Assembly (NCBI GenBank): GCA_047638715.1
Contig: JBLIMK010000053.1
Coordinates: forward strand, 1-27,588
From: SHLQ01 sp047638715
GTDB taxonomy: Bacteria > Actinomycetota > Acidimicrobiia > Acidimicrobiales > SHLQ01
Reading direction: 5' to 3'
DNA length: 27,588 nucleotides
Of this stretch, positions 1 to 7,328 are shown in pieces (the first letter of the stretch is position 1; each line of letters begins with the position of its first letter). The notes below the pieces were generated by a model that searched no databases, had not been told where the DNA came from, and saw only the letters and a program-made list of their open reading frames with translations. The position numbers and the translations under genes were made by a program.

Positions 1-683
1 GATCGGTGACGCTCCGCCACATACAAGAACGCCGAACCTTTCGGTGCACAGATCCACTTGTGGCAGTTCGCGGCATAGAACGAAGCACCCACGTCTCGAA
101 CATCGAGATCGATCATTCCTGGGGCGTGGGCGCCATCGATGAGAACTGGTATGTCGGGTTCGAGTTGATGAGCGATCTCGCCGACCGGCCAAATGAGTCC
201 AGTTGCCGACGTGACATGATCGAGCATGACCAGCACGGTTCGTTCAGTGACTGCGGCCAGCACCGCATCTACCACCTGCTTCTGAGATTCGATTGGGAAC
301 GGCACGTCCGCAACAACGAGTGACCCTCCGATCCTTTCGGCGGTAACCGTCGCAGCGTTTACACACGCGTTGTAGGTCTGGTTCGTCACCACGATCTCGC
401 CGCCACGGCGCAGCGTGCTCTCGAGCGAACGCAGCACCGAGTTCACCCCGTAGGTGGCATTTGGCACGAACACCAGACCATCGGTATCCGCGCCGATGAA
501 GCCGCCGAGCACCTTCCTCGACTCCTCGAGAAGCGGCTGATACGTGTGCAACATGAACCCGACCGGGTTGCGCTCCATTTCGGATCGCAACCGCGCTTGC
601 GCGTCGAGCACCTCGCTCGGACAAGCCCCGAACGAGCCGTGGTTGAGGTGAGTTACGTCGGGATCGAGCGTCCAGGTAGCCAT
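1..683 (-). CDS. Class V aminotransferase, isopenicillin N epimerase-like (3' end cut by window edge)
   Basis: This is a PLP-dependent fold-type I enzyme of the class V aminotransferase group, in the branch that resembles isopenicillin N epimerase (CefD) and cysteine desulfurase-like proteins. Reading the minus strand from ATG at 683 gives 227 codons before the window edge. The N-terminus has the family signature HLNHGSFGACP (about residues 12-22), then an ERNPVGF segment, VPNATYGVN, the PLP-contacting Asp in LIDGAHAPGM (about residue 184), and the Schiff-base lysine in NCHKW (about Lys209). The start lies 6 bases after the stop of the aldehyde dehydrogenase gene, so the two should be co-transcribed. 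The substrate cannot be told from sequence; members act as epimerases, desulfurases or C-S lyases. The family call is firm, the exact reaction unknown. Confidence 0.88.
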   Translation of the reverse strand, partial: MATWTLDPDVTHLNHGSFGACPSEVLDAQARLRSEMERNPVGFMLHTYQPLLEESRKVLGGFIGADTDGLVFVPNATYGVNSVLRSLESTLRRGGEIVVTNQTYNACVNAATVTAERIGGSLVVADVPFPIESQKQVVDAVLAAVTERTVLVMLDHVTSATGLIWPVGEIAHQLEPDIPVLIDGAHAPGMIDLDVRDVGASFYAANCHKWICAPKGSAFLYVAERHR

Positions 684-689
684 TGCCAG

Positions 690-2150
690 CTACTCGGGAG
701 CAGCCTCGTTCCAACCACTGACGGCCTTCACTTCGAGGAACTCTTCGATTCCCCACTGTCCGCCTTCGCGGCCGTTACCGGACTGTCCGTAACCACCGAA
801 CGGGGCACCAGCACCACGTGGAAGGCCGTTCATCTCGACCATGCCAGAACGAAGTTGGCGGGCGACGCGGCGCGCCTTGTCGTTGTCGGTGGTCTGCACG
901 TAGTTGGTGAGGCCATACGGCGTGTCGTTTGCGATCGCGATCGCCTCTTCTTCGGTGTCGAATGGTGTCATTGAAAGCACCGGGCCGAAGATCTCTTCTT
1001 TGGCGATCGTCATCGCCGGATCGACGTCGGCGAACACTGTTGGTTTTACGAAATATCCCGTCTCACACCCATCTGGACGACCGGTGCCGCCAGCGAGCAG
1101 GCGGGCGCCTTCTTCTTCGCCCTTCGCGATGAGACCCTGGATCTTGTCCCACTGCACCTGGCTGACGACGGGACCGATGTGTCGGCCTTCGTTGTGCGCA
1201 ATGTCGACTGCGGTCTTCTCGGCCACATCTTGGGCGGTCGCTACCGCTTGGTCGTAAATCGAGCGCTCGACGAGCATCCGCGTCGGGGCGTTGCAGGACT
1301 GGCCAGAGTTGTTAAAACAGTGCCGAACTCCTCTGACGACAGCCTTTTCGTCGGCGTCGGCGAACACGATGTTCGCGCCCTTGCCACCGAGCTCCAGCGC
1401 GACCCGCTTGACGGAGTCGGCAGCATTCTTTGTGATCTCGACACCTGCGCGAGTCGAGCCGGTGAACGACACCATGTCGACATCGGCATGTCCCGACAAC
1501 TGCGTGCCGACGCCCATCCCATCGCCGTTAACCATATTGAAGACGCCAGGTGGGAACCCAGCCTCGTGCACCATCTCGGCAAAAAGCGCAGAGCTTAACG
1601 GCGCGACTTCGCTCGGCTTCAGCACCATTGTGCAGCCGACCCCGAGGGCTGGAATCACCTTGAGGGTCACTTGGTTCATGGGCCAATTCCACGGAGTGAT
1701 CAATGCCGCGACCCCAATCGGTTCATAAAGAATCGCGTTGTCAGGCGAGTGTGAACCCAACGGACGCTCGAAGTCGAACCCCTTCAGCGCACGAATGATG
1801 CTCTTGATATGGCCAGCGCCAGCGCCGACCTGGGAGCTCTGGGCTAACGCCATTGGCGCACCCATCTCGGTCGAGATCGCCGTCGCCATCTCATCGCTGC
1901 GTGCCAGGTAGATCTCGAGCAGCTTCTCGAGCAGCCCGACCCGTTCGTCGAGGCTCGTTGCGCTCCAGCTCGGAAACGCCGCCTTCGCGGCTGCTACCGC
2001 AGCATTCGTGTCGGACTCGCCGCCGAGCGAAATTACCGCTGCTGGCTCTTCTGTGGATGGATCGATGACCTCAAGGTCATTGGCGACAGCTGGGGCGACC
2101 CATGCGCCATTGATGTAGAAGTTGCGGCGATCCTGAATGGTGTCGGACAC
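690..2150 (-). CDS. NAD(P)+-dependent aldehyde dehydrogenase
   Basis: This cytosolic aldehyde dehydrogenase of 486 residues, the usual family length, oxidises an aldehyde to the acid with NAD(P)+. It shows the cofactor-binding TPWNWP motif (about residues 152-157), KPSE (about 178-181), FTGST (about 229-233), the general base Glu253 in LELGGK and the nucleophile Cys286 in GQSCNAP. I chose the GTG at 2150 because it has AAGGAG six bases upstream and the protein then starts at the usual distance before FYINGAWV. The reading frame stays open further upstream to 2348, but that part covers the divergent promoter and riboswitch region and looks non-coding. It is the first gene of a two-gene unit with the class V aminotransferase. 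The substrate is not predictable; it may process an aldehyde linked to the neighbouring PLP enzyme. Confidence 0.93.
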   Translation of the reverse strand: MSDTIQDRRNFYINGAWVAPAVANDLEVIDPSTEEPAAVISLGGESDTNAAVAAAKAAFPSWSATSLDERVGLLEKLLEIYLARSDEMATAISTEMGAPMALAQSSQVGAGAGHIKSIIRALKGFDFERPLGSHSPDNAILYEPIGVAALITPWNWPMNQVTLKVIPALGVGCTMVLKPSEVAPLSSALFAEMVHEAGFPPGVFNMVNGDGMGVGTQLSGHADVDMVSFTGSTRAGVEITKNAADSVKRVALELGGKGANIVFADADEKAVVRGVRHCFNNSGQSCNAPTRMLVERSIYDQAVATAQDVAEKTAVDIAHNEGRHIGPVVSQVQWDKIQGLIAKGEEEGARLLAGGTGRPDGCETGYFVKPTVFADVDPAMTIAKEEIFGPVLSMTPFDTEEEAIAIANDTPYGLTNYVQTTDNDKARRVARQLRSGMVEMNGLPRGAGAPFGGYGQSGNGREGGQWGIEEFLEVKAVSGWNEAAPE

Positions 2151-2242
2151 GATTTCTCCTTGGATGGGAAGCTGGGAGTCAACGTACACAATTCTCTCCC
2201 GAATGCCGAGACAGAAAGTATGCATGCCCGAGCCGTCTGGTT

Positions 2243-2248
2243 TAGGGT
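2243..2248 (+). promoter_or_regulatory. Candidate -10 box for the gcv operon
   Basis: TAGGGT fits the TANNNT -10 pattern common in actinobacteria and lies about 25 bases upstream of the first riboswitch stem, where a transcript carrying the whole aptamer must begin. No good -35 match is seen 17 bases upstream, which is common in this phylum. The position is plausible but not proven. Confidence 0.35.
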
Positions 2249-2271
2249 GACGCTCACAACCAAATACGCCA

Positions 2272-2466
2272 TTAGCTGATGTGAGAGAGCGTCCACAGGT
2301 CGTGACGACCACCGGGCCGCCGAAGGTGCAATCAACTCGACCCGCCAAGGTCGAGGAGAGAAACTCTCAGGCAAAAGGATCGCTTCGGTGGCATTCTCTG
2401 GAGAGCCGAGTCAGTTCGCTGACTCGCACCGAAGGGGCAACATCTCTCAGGTCCAGGACAGAGTCG
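2272..2466 (+). promoter_or_regulatory. Tandem glycine riboswitch
   Basis: Two successive glycine aptamers are visible. The first (about 2272-2384) has GTGAGAGAGC, the hairpin GGTCG/CGACC (2298-2310), the conserved CCGCCGAAGGTGCAA segment, an extra stem CTCGACC/GGTCGAG (2336-2355) and CTCTCAGGCAAAAGGA. The second (2396-2463) closes with P1 CTCTG (2396-2400) and CAGAG (2459-2463), P2 GAGAG/CTCTC (2401-2405, 2444-2448), a perfect TTCG-capped hairpin (2407-2426), the near-invariant CACCGAAGGGGCAA (2427-2440), and CTCTCAGGTCCAGGA. These match the known glycine riboswitch consensus. The element sits directly upstream of gcvT, its classic target; such switches usually turn glycine cleavage on when glycine is abundant. 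The adjoining terminator supports control at transcription. Confidence 0.95.
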
Positions 2467-2495
2467 CACGCAAGGCACCTCGCCTTGCGTGTTTT
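2467..2495 (+). terminator. Riboswitch-controlled intrinsic terminator
   Basis: A 10-bp perfect stem, CACGCAAGGC (2467-2476) and GCCTTGCGTG (2482-2491), with loop ACCTC is followed by TTTT and then more T-rich sequence. It begins only three bases after the second aptamer's closing stem and 32 bases before gcvT. It is therefore the likely expression platform: without glycine the hairpin ends transcription, with glycine it is avoided. Confidence 0.85.
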
Positions 2496-2526
2496 AGATT
2501 TTGCACTACAACCCGTGGAGCCTGAG

Positions 2527-3645
2527 ATGACCGAACTGCAACGCACTCCCCTGTTTGCTTGGCACGTCGCCAATGGTGGGCGCATGGTCGACTTCGCCGG
2601 ATGGGAGCTCCCCGTCTTCTACGAGGGCGGTGCCATCGACGAGCACCACGCGACACGAACTTCGGTGGGGCTCTTCGACATCGATCACATGGGCCAGGTG
2701 GAGGTCCGCGGTCCTGAGGCCATCTCTGTGGTCGACCAACTGGTCACCTCCGACATGACCACGCTTCCGGTCCACCATGCAAAGTACGGACTCTTGTGTC
2801 GCGAAGATGGCGGCGTCATCGATGACGTGATCGTCTACCGCACGAGCGAGGACACGATGCTCGTTGTGGTGAACGCCTCAAACCGGCCGACCGACCTCGC
2901 CTGGATCGAGCAACACGCCGACGGTCACGACGTCGTCGTCACCGATTGCTCCGATGACCTCGAGATGATCGCGATCCAGGGACCAAATGCTGTCGAACTC
3001 GTCGATGTCGCCGCTGGCGGCGGTGTCGCATCGATCGAGCGGTTCACCTCGGGCCGCATCGACCTTTTCGGAACGTCAGCCCTCGTTGGACGAACTGGAT
3101 ACACCGGTGAAGATGGCGTCGAACTGTACGTCGAAGGGGGCGTCACCGAGGTGTGGTCCGGGCTTCTCAATCTCGCTGCCGAACGAGGTGTGGGAGCAAT
3201 GGCCATTGGTCTTGGAGCTCGCGACAGCCTCCGTTTCGAGCCCGGCTATCCGCTGTATGGACATGAACTCGGACTCGAGATCAACCCCTTCGAAGCTCGC
3301 CTCGGCTGGGCGGTCGATCTCGCAGCCGAGGACGGAACCCCAACGGACTTCATCGGCGCCTCGGCGCTCCGTCGGATAAAGGAAGCCGGAACCTCCCGTC
3401 GGCTCGAGACGCTTGTCATGATCGACAAGGGCGTTCCCCGCGACGGGTCGACGGTTATCGATCTCGACGGAAACGAGCTCGGACCTGTGGTGAGCGGCAT
3501 GTTCGCTCCGACCGCTGACGTGTTCGCAGCGAACGCGTTCCTGCCACGTTCTCACGGCGTGGTCGACACTCAACTCGCCATCGACATCCGAGGCAAAGCC
3601 AAGGCTGCCGTAGTAACGAAACGCCCGCTCTACCGACTTTCTTAG
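2527..3645 (+). CDS. gcvT: Glycine cleavage system T-protein (aminomethyltransferase)
   Basis: T-protein transfers the methylene group from the aminomethyl-lipoyl arm of H-protein to tetrahydrofolate, releasing ammonia and giving 5,10-methylene-THF. The 372-residue product has the family's usual length and landmarks: TPLFAWHVANGGRMVDFAGW at the start, DIDHMGQVEV, HAKYGLLCREDGGVIDDVIV with the catalytic Asp in the GGVIDD segment, RTGYTGEDGVELYV, and the C-terminal barrel domain ending in AAVVTKRPLYR. I chose ATG 2527 because GTGGAG lies just upstream and it starts right at the family N-terminus. The open frame extending upstream to 2281 is riboswitch RNA, not protein. It is the first gene of gcvT-gcvP-gcvH and is controlled by the glycine riboswitch. 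Confidence 0.97.
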   Translation: MTELQRTPLFAWHVANGGRMVDFAGWELPVFYEGGAIDEHHATRTSVGLFDIDHMGQVEVRGPEAISVVDQLVTSDMTTLPVHHAKYGLLCREDGGVIDDVIVYRTSEDTMLVVVNASNRPTDLAWIEQHADGHDVVVTDCSDDLEMIAIQGPNAVELVDVAAGGGVASIERFTSGRIDLFGTSALVGRTGYTGEDGVELYVEGGVTEVWSGLLNLAAERGVGAMAIGLGARDSLRFEPGYPLYGHELGLEINPFEARLGWAVDLAAEDGTPTDFIGASALRRIKEAGTSRRLETLVMIDKGVPRDGSTVIDLDGNELGPVVSGMFAPTADVFAANAFLPRSHGVVDTQLAIDIRGKAKAAVVTKRPLYRLS

Positions 3646-3651
3646 CAAACC

Positions 3652-3684
3652 TGTGTAACCCGGGGTCAGACCCGGGGCCACACA
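3652..3684 (+). repeat. GGGGTCAG-core hairpin between gcvT and gcvP
   Basis: TGTGT pairs with ACACA and CCCGGG (3659-3664) with CCCGGG (3671-3676) around a GTCAGA loop, forming a strong hairpin seven bases after the gcvT stop codon. A run of five T follows, but about 11 bases later than ideal for a terminator. The GGGGTCAGACCC core is close to that of the hairpin at 9961-9983. It may be a dispersed palindromic (REP-like) element, an mRNA processing or stability site, or a weak attenuator that lowers gcvP relative to gcvT. Confidence 0.6.
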
Positions 3685-3735
3685 ACTTTTTACGACAACG
3701 ACGAATCTTTGCCCCGACGAGAAGGAAAGAACACA

Positions 3736-6543
3736 ATGGATTTCAGCGATCGCCATATCGGTCCGGACAGCATCGAGCAGGACAAGATGCTCGTCGCGGT
3801 CGAAAGCGAGTCTCTCGAGCAGCTGATCAGCGAAACGGTTCCTGCAAACATCGCGTTCGACGGCCTTCTCGCTCTCCCCAATGCGTTGACCGAAGTAGAA
3901 GTTCTTGATGATCTCGGGGATCTTGCAGGGCGCAACATCGTTCTGCGCTCGCTGATTGGTCAGGGTTACTACGACACGATCACCCCGACGGTCATTCTGC
4001 GCAACGTTCTCGAAGATCCAGGTTGGTACACGGCGTACACCCCATATCAGGCCGAGATAGCGCAAGGCCGCCTCGAGGCGCTTCTGAACTTCCAAACAAT
4101 GGTCGCTGACCTCACAGGCATGGAAATGTCGAACGCCTCCTTGCTCGACGAAGCAACGGCCGCCGCTGAGGCAATGACCATGGCACGGAGACTAAAGGGC
4201 CGGAAGAGCACAGCGACCAGGTTCATCGCGTCCGACAAATGCCACCCTCAGACGTTGGCTGTGCTCACGACACGAGCAGAACCGCTCGCCATCGACCTCG
4301 TGATCGGCGATATCGCTTCGATGTCGATCGACGATCAGGTCTTCGGCGTCTTAGTGCAGTATCCAGACACCACGGGAGCGATCGCTGATCATCGCGCACT
4401 CGCTGCCAAGGCGCACGACGCGGGGGCGTTCGTCATTGCGGCCACCGACCTCCTCGCCTGTGCTGTCCTGACGCCACCCGGTGAGTGGGGCGCTGACATC
4501 GCCATTGGCTCCTCACAGCGATTCGGGGTGCCCTTGGGCGCTGGCGGACCACACGCTGCCTTCCTCGCAACCGCCGAAGCACACGCACGGAACCTTCCCG
4601 GACGATTGATCTCGGTATCCAAGGACCGCCACGGCGCAAACGCGCTTCGCATGGCACTCCAAACCCGCGAACAACACATCCGTCGCGACTCAGCCACATC
4701 GAACATCTGCACCGCACAGGTCCTCCTCGCCGTCATGGCTTCGATGTACGCCGTGTACCACGGGCCCGAGGGCATAACAGCCATTGCCCAGGGAGTGCAC
4801 GAGAGGGCAGACCGGTTCGCCGCCGCCGCAGCAGCCGCTGGCTACACCCTGGGATCCGACCATTTCTTCGACACCGTGAACCTTACCGACGGGCCAGATA
4901 TCGGTTCGCTCGCAGAGCGCGCCCGTACCGCAGGGTTCAACCTCCGCTCGTTCCCCAACGGATCCTTTGGCGTGGCGTTCGACGAGACCATCACCGACGG
5001 AGCGCTGCACAGCCTCACTACGGCCCTCTTCGATTCGGCTCCACCAGCAGAACTGAGCGAACGGATCACGGCCGAGCTGCGACGAACGTCGCCGTTCATG
5101 ACCCATCCAATCTTCAACAGCTTCCGATCTGAAACCGAGATGCTTCGCTACATCACGAGCCTGCGCAACAAAGACCTCTCGCTCGCGCACTCGATGATTC
5201 CTCTCGGGTCGTGCACGATGAAGCTGAACGCAACCACAGAGATGATTCCGATCACTTGGGAGGGCTTCGCAAGGATCCACCCATACGCACCGATCGATCA
5301 GCAACAGGGTTACGCGGAACTCACGGCACGCCTCGAAAGGTGGCTCGCCGAGATCACTGGATTCGCCGCGACTTCGCTTCAACCAAACGCTGGGTCTCAG
5401 GGCGAATATGCGGGTCTCTTGACCATCCGCGCATACCACCGAGCCAAGGGCGAGGGCGATCGCCACATCTGCCTCATCCCCGACTCTGCGCACGGCACCA
5501 ACCCAGCGTCCGCGGTGATGGCCGGTATGACCGTCGTTGCTGTCGGGACCGACTCCGATGGCAACATCGACGTCGCGGATCTCGAGGCGAAGGCTGCCGC
5601 CCACGCGACCGAACTCGCCGCGTTCATGGTCACCTACCCGTCGACCCACGGGGTCTTCGAAGAGTCGATCGAGCGCGTGTGCGAGATTATTCATCAGCAC
5701 GGTGGCCAGGTGTACCTCGATGGGGCCAACATGAACGCACAGGTCGGGCTGAGCCGGCCGGGCGACTTTGGCGCCGACGTCTGCCACCTCAACCTTCACA
5801 AGACCTTCTGCATCCCGCACGGTGGCGGCGGACCCGGTGTCGGACCGATCTGTGTAGCTGCGCACCTTGAGCCGCACCTGCCGGATCTGGTGCCCGACGT
5901 GGACGCAGATTCCGGAATGGTGAGCGCGGCGCCTTGGGGCAGCGCAGCAATCCTTCCGATCAGCTATGCCTACATTGCGATGATGGGCCCCGATGGTCTG
6001 GCCGATGCGAGTCGGTTGGCAATCCTCAACGCGAACTACATCGCCTCTCGTCTCGATCCTCATTTCCCGGTGTTATACAGGGGCGCACACGGACGTGTCG
6101 CTCACGAGTGCATTATCGATATTCGGGACTACAAGGAAACCGCCACGGCTGAGGACATCGCCAAACGTCTCATCGACTACGGATTTCACGCTCCCACGAT
6201 GTCGTGGCCTGTCGCTGGCACGTTGATGATCGAGCCGACCGAGAGCGAATCACTCGCGGAGATCGACCGTTTCTGCGATGCACTGATTTCCATCCGCGAC
6301 GAGATCCGCGCGATCGAAGCTGGCGATGCCGACAGCGAAGACAACGTTCTCGTCAATGCGCCTCACACCGTGGCAGAGGTCAGCAGCGATGAGTGGACGC
6401 ATCCATACTCGAGATCAGCCGCTGCCTACCCGGCCCCCTGGTCTACGGGTACTAAATTCTGGCCAGCAGTCGGCCGGGTCGACAACGGCTATGGCGACCG
6501 AAATCTTCAGTGTTCCTGCCCACCCATGAGTTCATACCAGTAG
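3736..6543 (+). CDS. gcvP: Glycine cleavage system P-protein (glycine dehydrogenase, decarboxylating)
   Basis: P-protein decarboxylates glycine on PLP and passes the aminomethyl group to the lipoyl arm of H-protein. This is the long single-chain form, 935 residues, with both the N-terminal (GcvPA-like) and C-terminal (GcvPB-like) halves. Landmarks are DRHIGP at the N-terminus, YYDTITPTVILRN, LGSCTMKLNATTEM, the PLP lysine in HLNLHKTF (about Lys689) followed by a glycine-rich IPHGGGGPGVGP loop, and YGDRNLQCSCPP at the end. ATG 3736 is preferred over an in-frame ATG at 3709 because AGAAGGAAAG stands just upstream and the protein then begins next to the family's DRHIGP. It is 90 bases after gcvT and 12 before gcvH, so the three are one operon. 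Confidence 0.97.
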   Translation: MDFSDRHIGPDSIEQDKMLVAVESESLEQLISETVPANIAFDGLLALPNALTEVEVLDDLGDLAGRNIVLRSLIGQGYYDTITPTVILRNVLEDPGWYTAYTPYQAEIAQGRLEALLNFQTMVADLTGMEMSNASLLDEATAAAEAMTMARRLKGRKSTATRFIASDKCHPQTLAVLTTRAEPLAIDLVIGDIASMSIDDQVFGVLVQYPDTTGAIADHRALAAKAHDAGAFVIAATDLLACAVLTPPGEWGADIAIGSSQRFGVPLGAGGPHAAFLATAEAHARNLPGRLISVSKDRHGANALRMALQTREQHIRRDSATSNICTAQVLLAVMASMYAVYHGPEGITAIAQGVHERADRFAAAAAAAGYTLGSDHFFDTVNLTDGPDIGSLAERARTAGFNLRSFPNGSFGVAFDETITDGALHSLTTALFDSAPPAELSERITAELRRTSPFMTHPIFNSFRSETEMLRYITSLRNKDLSLAHSMIPLGSCTMKLNATTEMIPITWEGFARIHPYAPIDQQQGYAELTARLERWLAEITGFAATSLQPNAGSQGEYAGLLTIRAYHRAKGEGDRHICLIPDSAHGTNPASAVMAGMTVVAVGTDSDGNIDVADLEAKAAAHATELAAFMVTYPSTHGVFEESIERVCEIIHQHGGQVYLDGANMNAQVGLSRPGDFGADVCHLNLHKTFCIPHGGGGPGVGPICVAAHLEPHLPDLVPDVDADSGMVSAAPWGSAAILPISYAYIAMMGPDGLADASRLAILNANYIASRLDPHFPVLYRGAHGRVAHECIIDIRDYKETATAEDIAKRLIDYGFHAPTMSWPVAGTLMIEPTESESLAEIDRFCDALISIRDEIRAIEAGDADSEDNVLVNAPHTVAEVSSDEWTHPYSRSAAAYPAPWSTGTKFWPAVGRVDNGYGDRNLQCSCPPMSSYQ

Positions 6544-6555
6544 AAAGAATCAGCA

Positions 6556-6936
6556 ATGAACATCCCAGAGAACCTCCAATACACCGCCGATCACGAGTGG
6601 GTCCGAGTCGTCGGCAACACCATCACACTCGGCATCACCGACTTTGCCCAAGACGCGCTTGGCGACGTGGTCTACGTCGAGCTACCCGACGTGGGTTCGA
6701 CCGCAAAATCCGGCGAAGCCATGTGCGAAGTCGAGTCGACGAAGTCCGTGTCCGACATCATCGCTCCAGTCGACGGCTCGGTGACGAAGGTCAACGACGC
6801 GCTAGGCGACGACCCCGCAGTGCTCAACAGCGATCCATATGAAGCTGGCTGGATCTGCGAGATCGAACTTTCCAACGCCTCCCAGCTCGACGACCTTCTC
6901 GACGCAGCAGCGTATGGAGCACTAACCGCTAGCTGA
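6556..6936 (+). CDS. gcvH: Glycine cleavage system H-protein (lipoyl carrier)
   Basis: H-protein is the small shuttle that carries the lipoyl arm between the P, T and L proteins. The 126-residue product opens with the typical YTADHEWVRV and contains TLGITDFAQDALGDVVYVELP and the lipoylation motif CEVESTKSVSD, where Lys63 should carry lipoate. The C-terminus has DPYEAGWICEIELSN, a family signature. It lies 12 bases after gcvP and is the last gene of the operon. The order T-P-H differs from the more common T-H-P. The L-protein (dihydrolipoamide dehydrogenase) and the lipoylation enzymes must be encoded elsewhere. Confidence 0.97.
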   Translation: MNIPENLQYTADHEWVRVVGNTITLGITDFAQDALGDVVYVELPDVGSTAKSGEAMCEVESTKSVSDIIAPVDGSVTKVNDALGDDPAVLNSDPYEAGWICEIELSNASQLDDLLDAAAYGALTAS

Positions 6937-7328
6937 GTTTCGTCGATAGCTGACGAAGTCCTCTACGAAGAGCGCACAGTACTGCCGTTCTGACCTTGAA
7001 CCGCCCAGAGAAAACGAACCCCATGCCCGATCGATCCGGGTCGCCGCCCATCGAATTGGACCGATGGGTAATCCACCCGCTCGTTGGCGTTGAGCGCAAC
7101 GCCGCCTTGGTGTAGTCAAGACCCTTAATTTTCCTGCGAAACGACGTAATTATTCACGTTCGCAGGATCTACTGCTACCCATCGTCGTTATTTGCCTCAG
7201 TATCGCGAGAGCTCTATACCCATATTGCGGGATGAGGAATTCCTCGCTTTGTGAGATGTCCGGCAGCCAACCAGCGCAATAACTTTTGACGAAAGGATAT
7301 TCACTCCCTTGGAAAAGGCGATACCTAC
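6937..7328 (+). other. Structured intergenic region without a convincing gene
   Basis: No credible coding frame is seen in these 392 bases. They hold a row of inverted repeats: a weak one at 6938-6958; CCCATCG/CGATGGG (7047-7068); GGCGTT/AACGCC (7086-7103); CCTGCGAA/TTCGCAGG (7133-7166); and the 12-base perfect palindrome GAGGAATTCCTC (7234-7245). None is followed by a clean U-tract, so none is a clear terminator for gcvH. The part from about 7120 is noticeably richer in A/T than the flanks. It presumably carries the promoter of the secreted protein that follows; a TTGACG (7286-7291) resembles a -35 box but lacks a good -10 partner. A small RNA or a cis-acting leader is possible. Confidence 0.45.

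Noticed and set aside
2151..2348. Upstream extension of the aldehyde dehydrogenase frame
   Set aside because: It crosses the divergent promoter and the first aptamer; GTG 2150 has a strong ribosome binding site.
2281..2526. Upstream extension of the gcvT frame
   Set aside because: These 82 codons coincide with the glycine riboswitch and terminator; the family N-terminus starts at 2527.
3076..4095. 339-codon minus-strand frame across the gcvT-gcvP junction
   Set aside because: It is antisense to two certain genes and spans their intergenic hairpin.
4690..6063. 457-codon open frame on the minus strand
   Set aside because: It lies wholly antisense to gcvP, whose motifs are unmistakable; long antisense frames are normal at high GC.
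6922..7119. 65-codon minus-strand frame after gcvH
   Set aside because: It has odd amino acid use, no ribosome binding site, and overlaps the inverted repeats.
7120..7328. c-di-GMP or other known riboswitch upstream of the RTX protein
   Set aside because: None of the conserved sequence blocks of known classes that I can recall is present.
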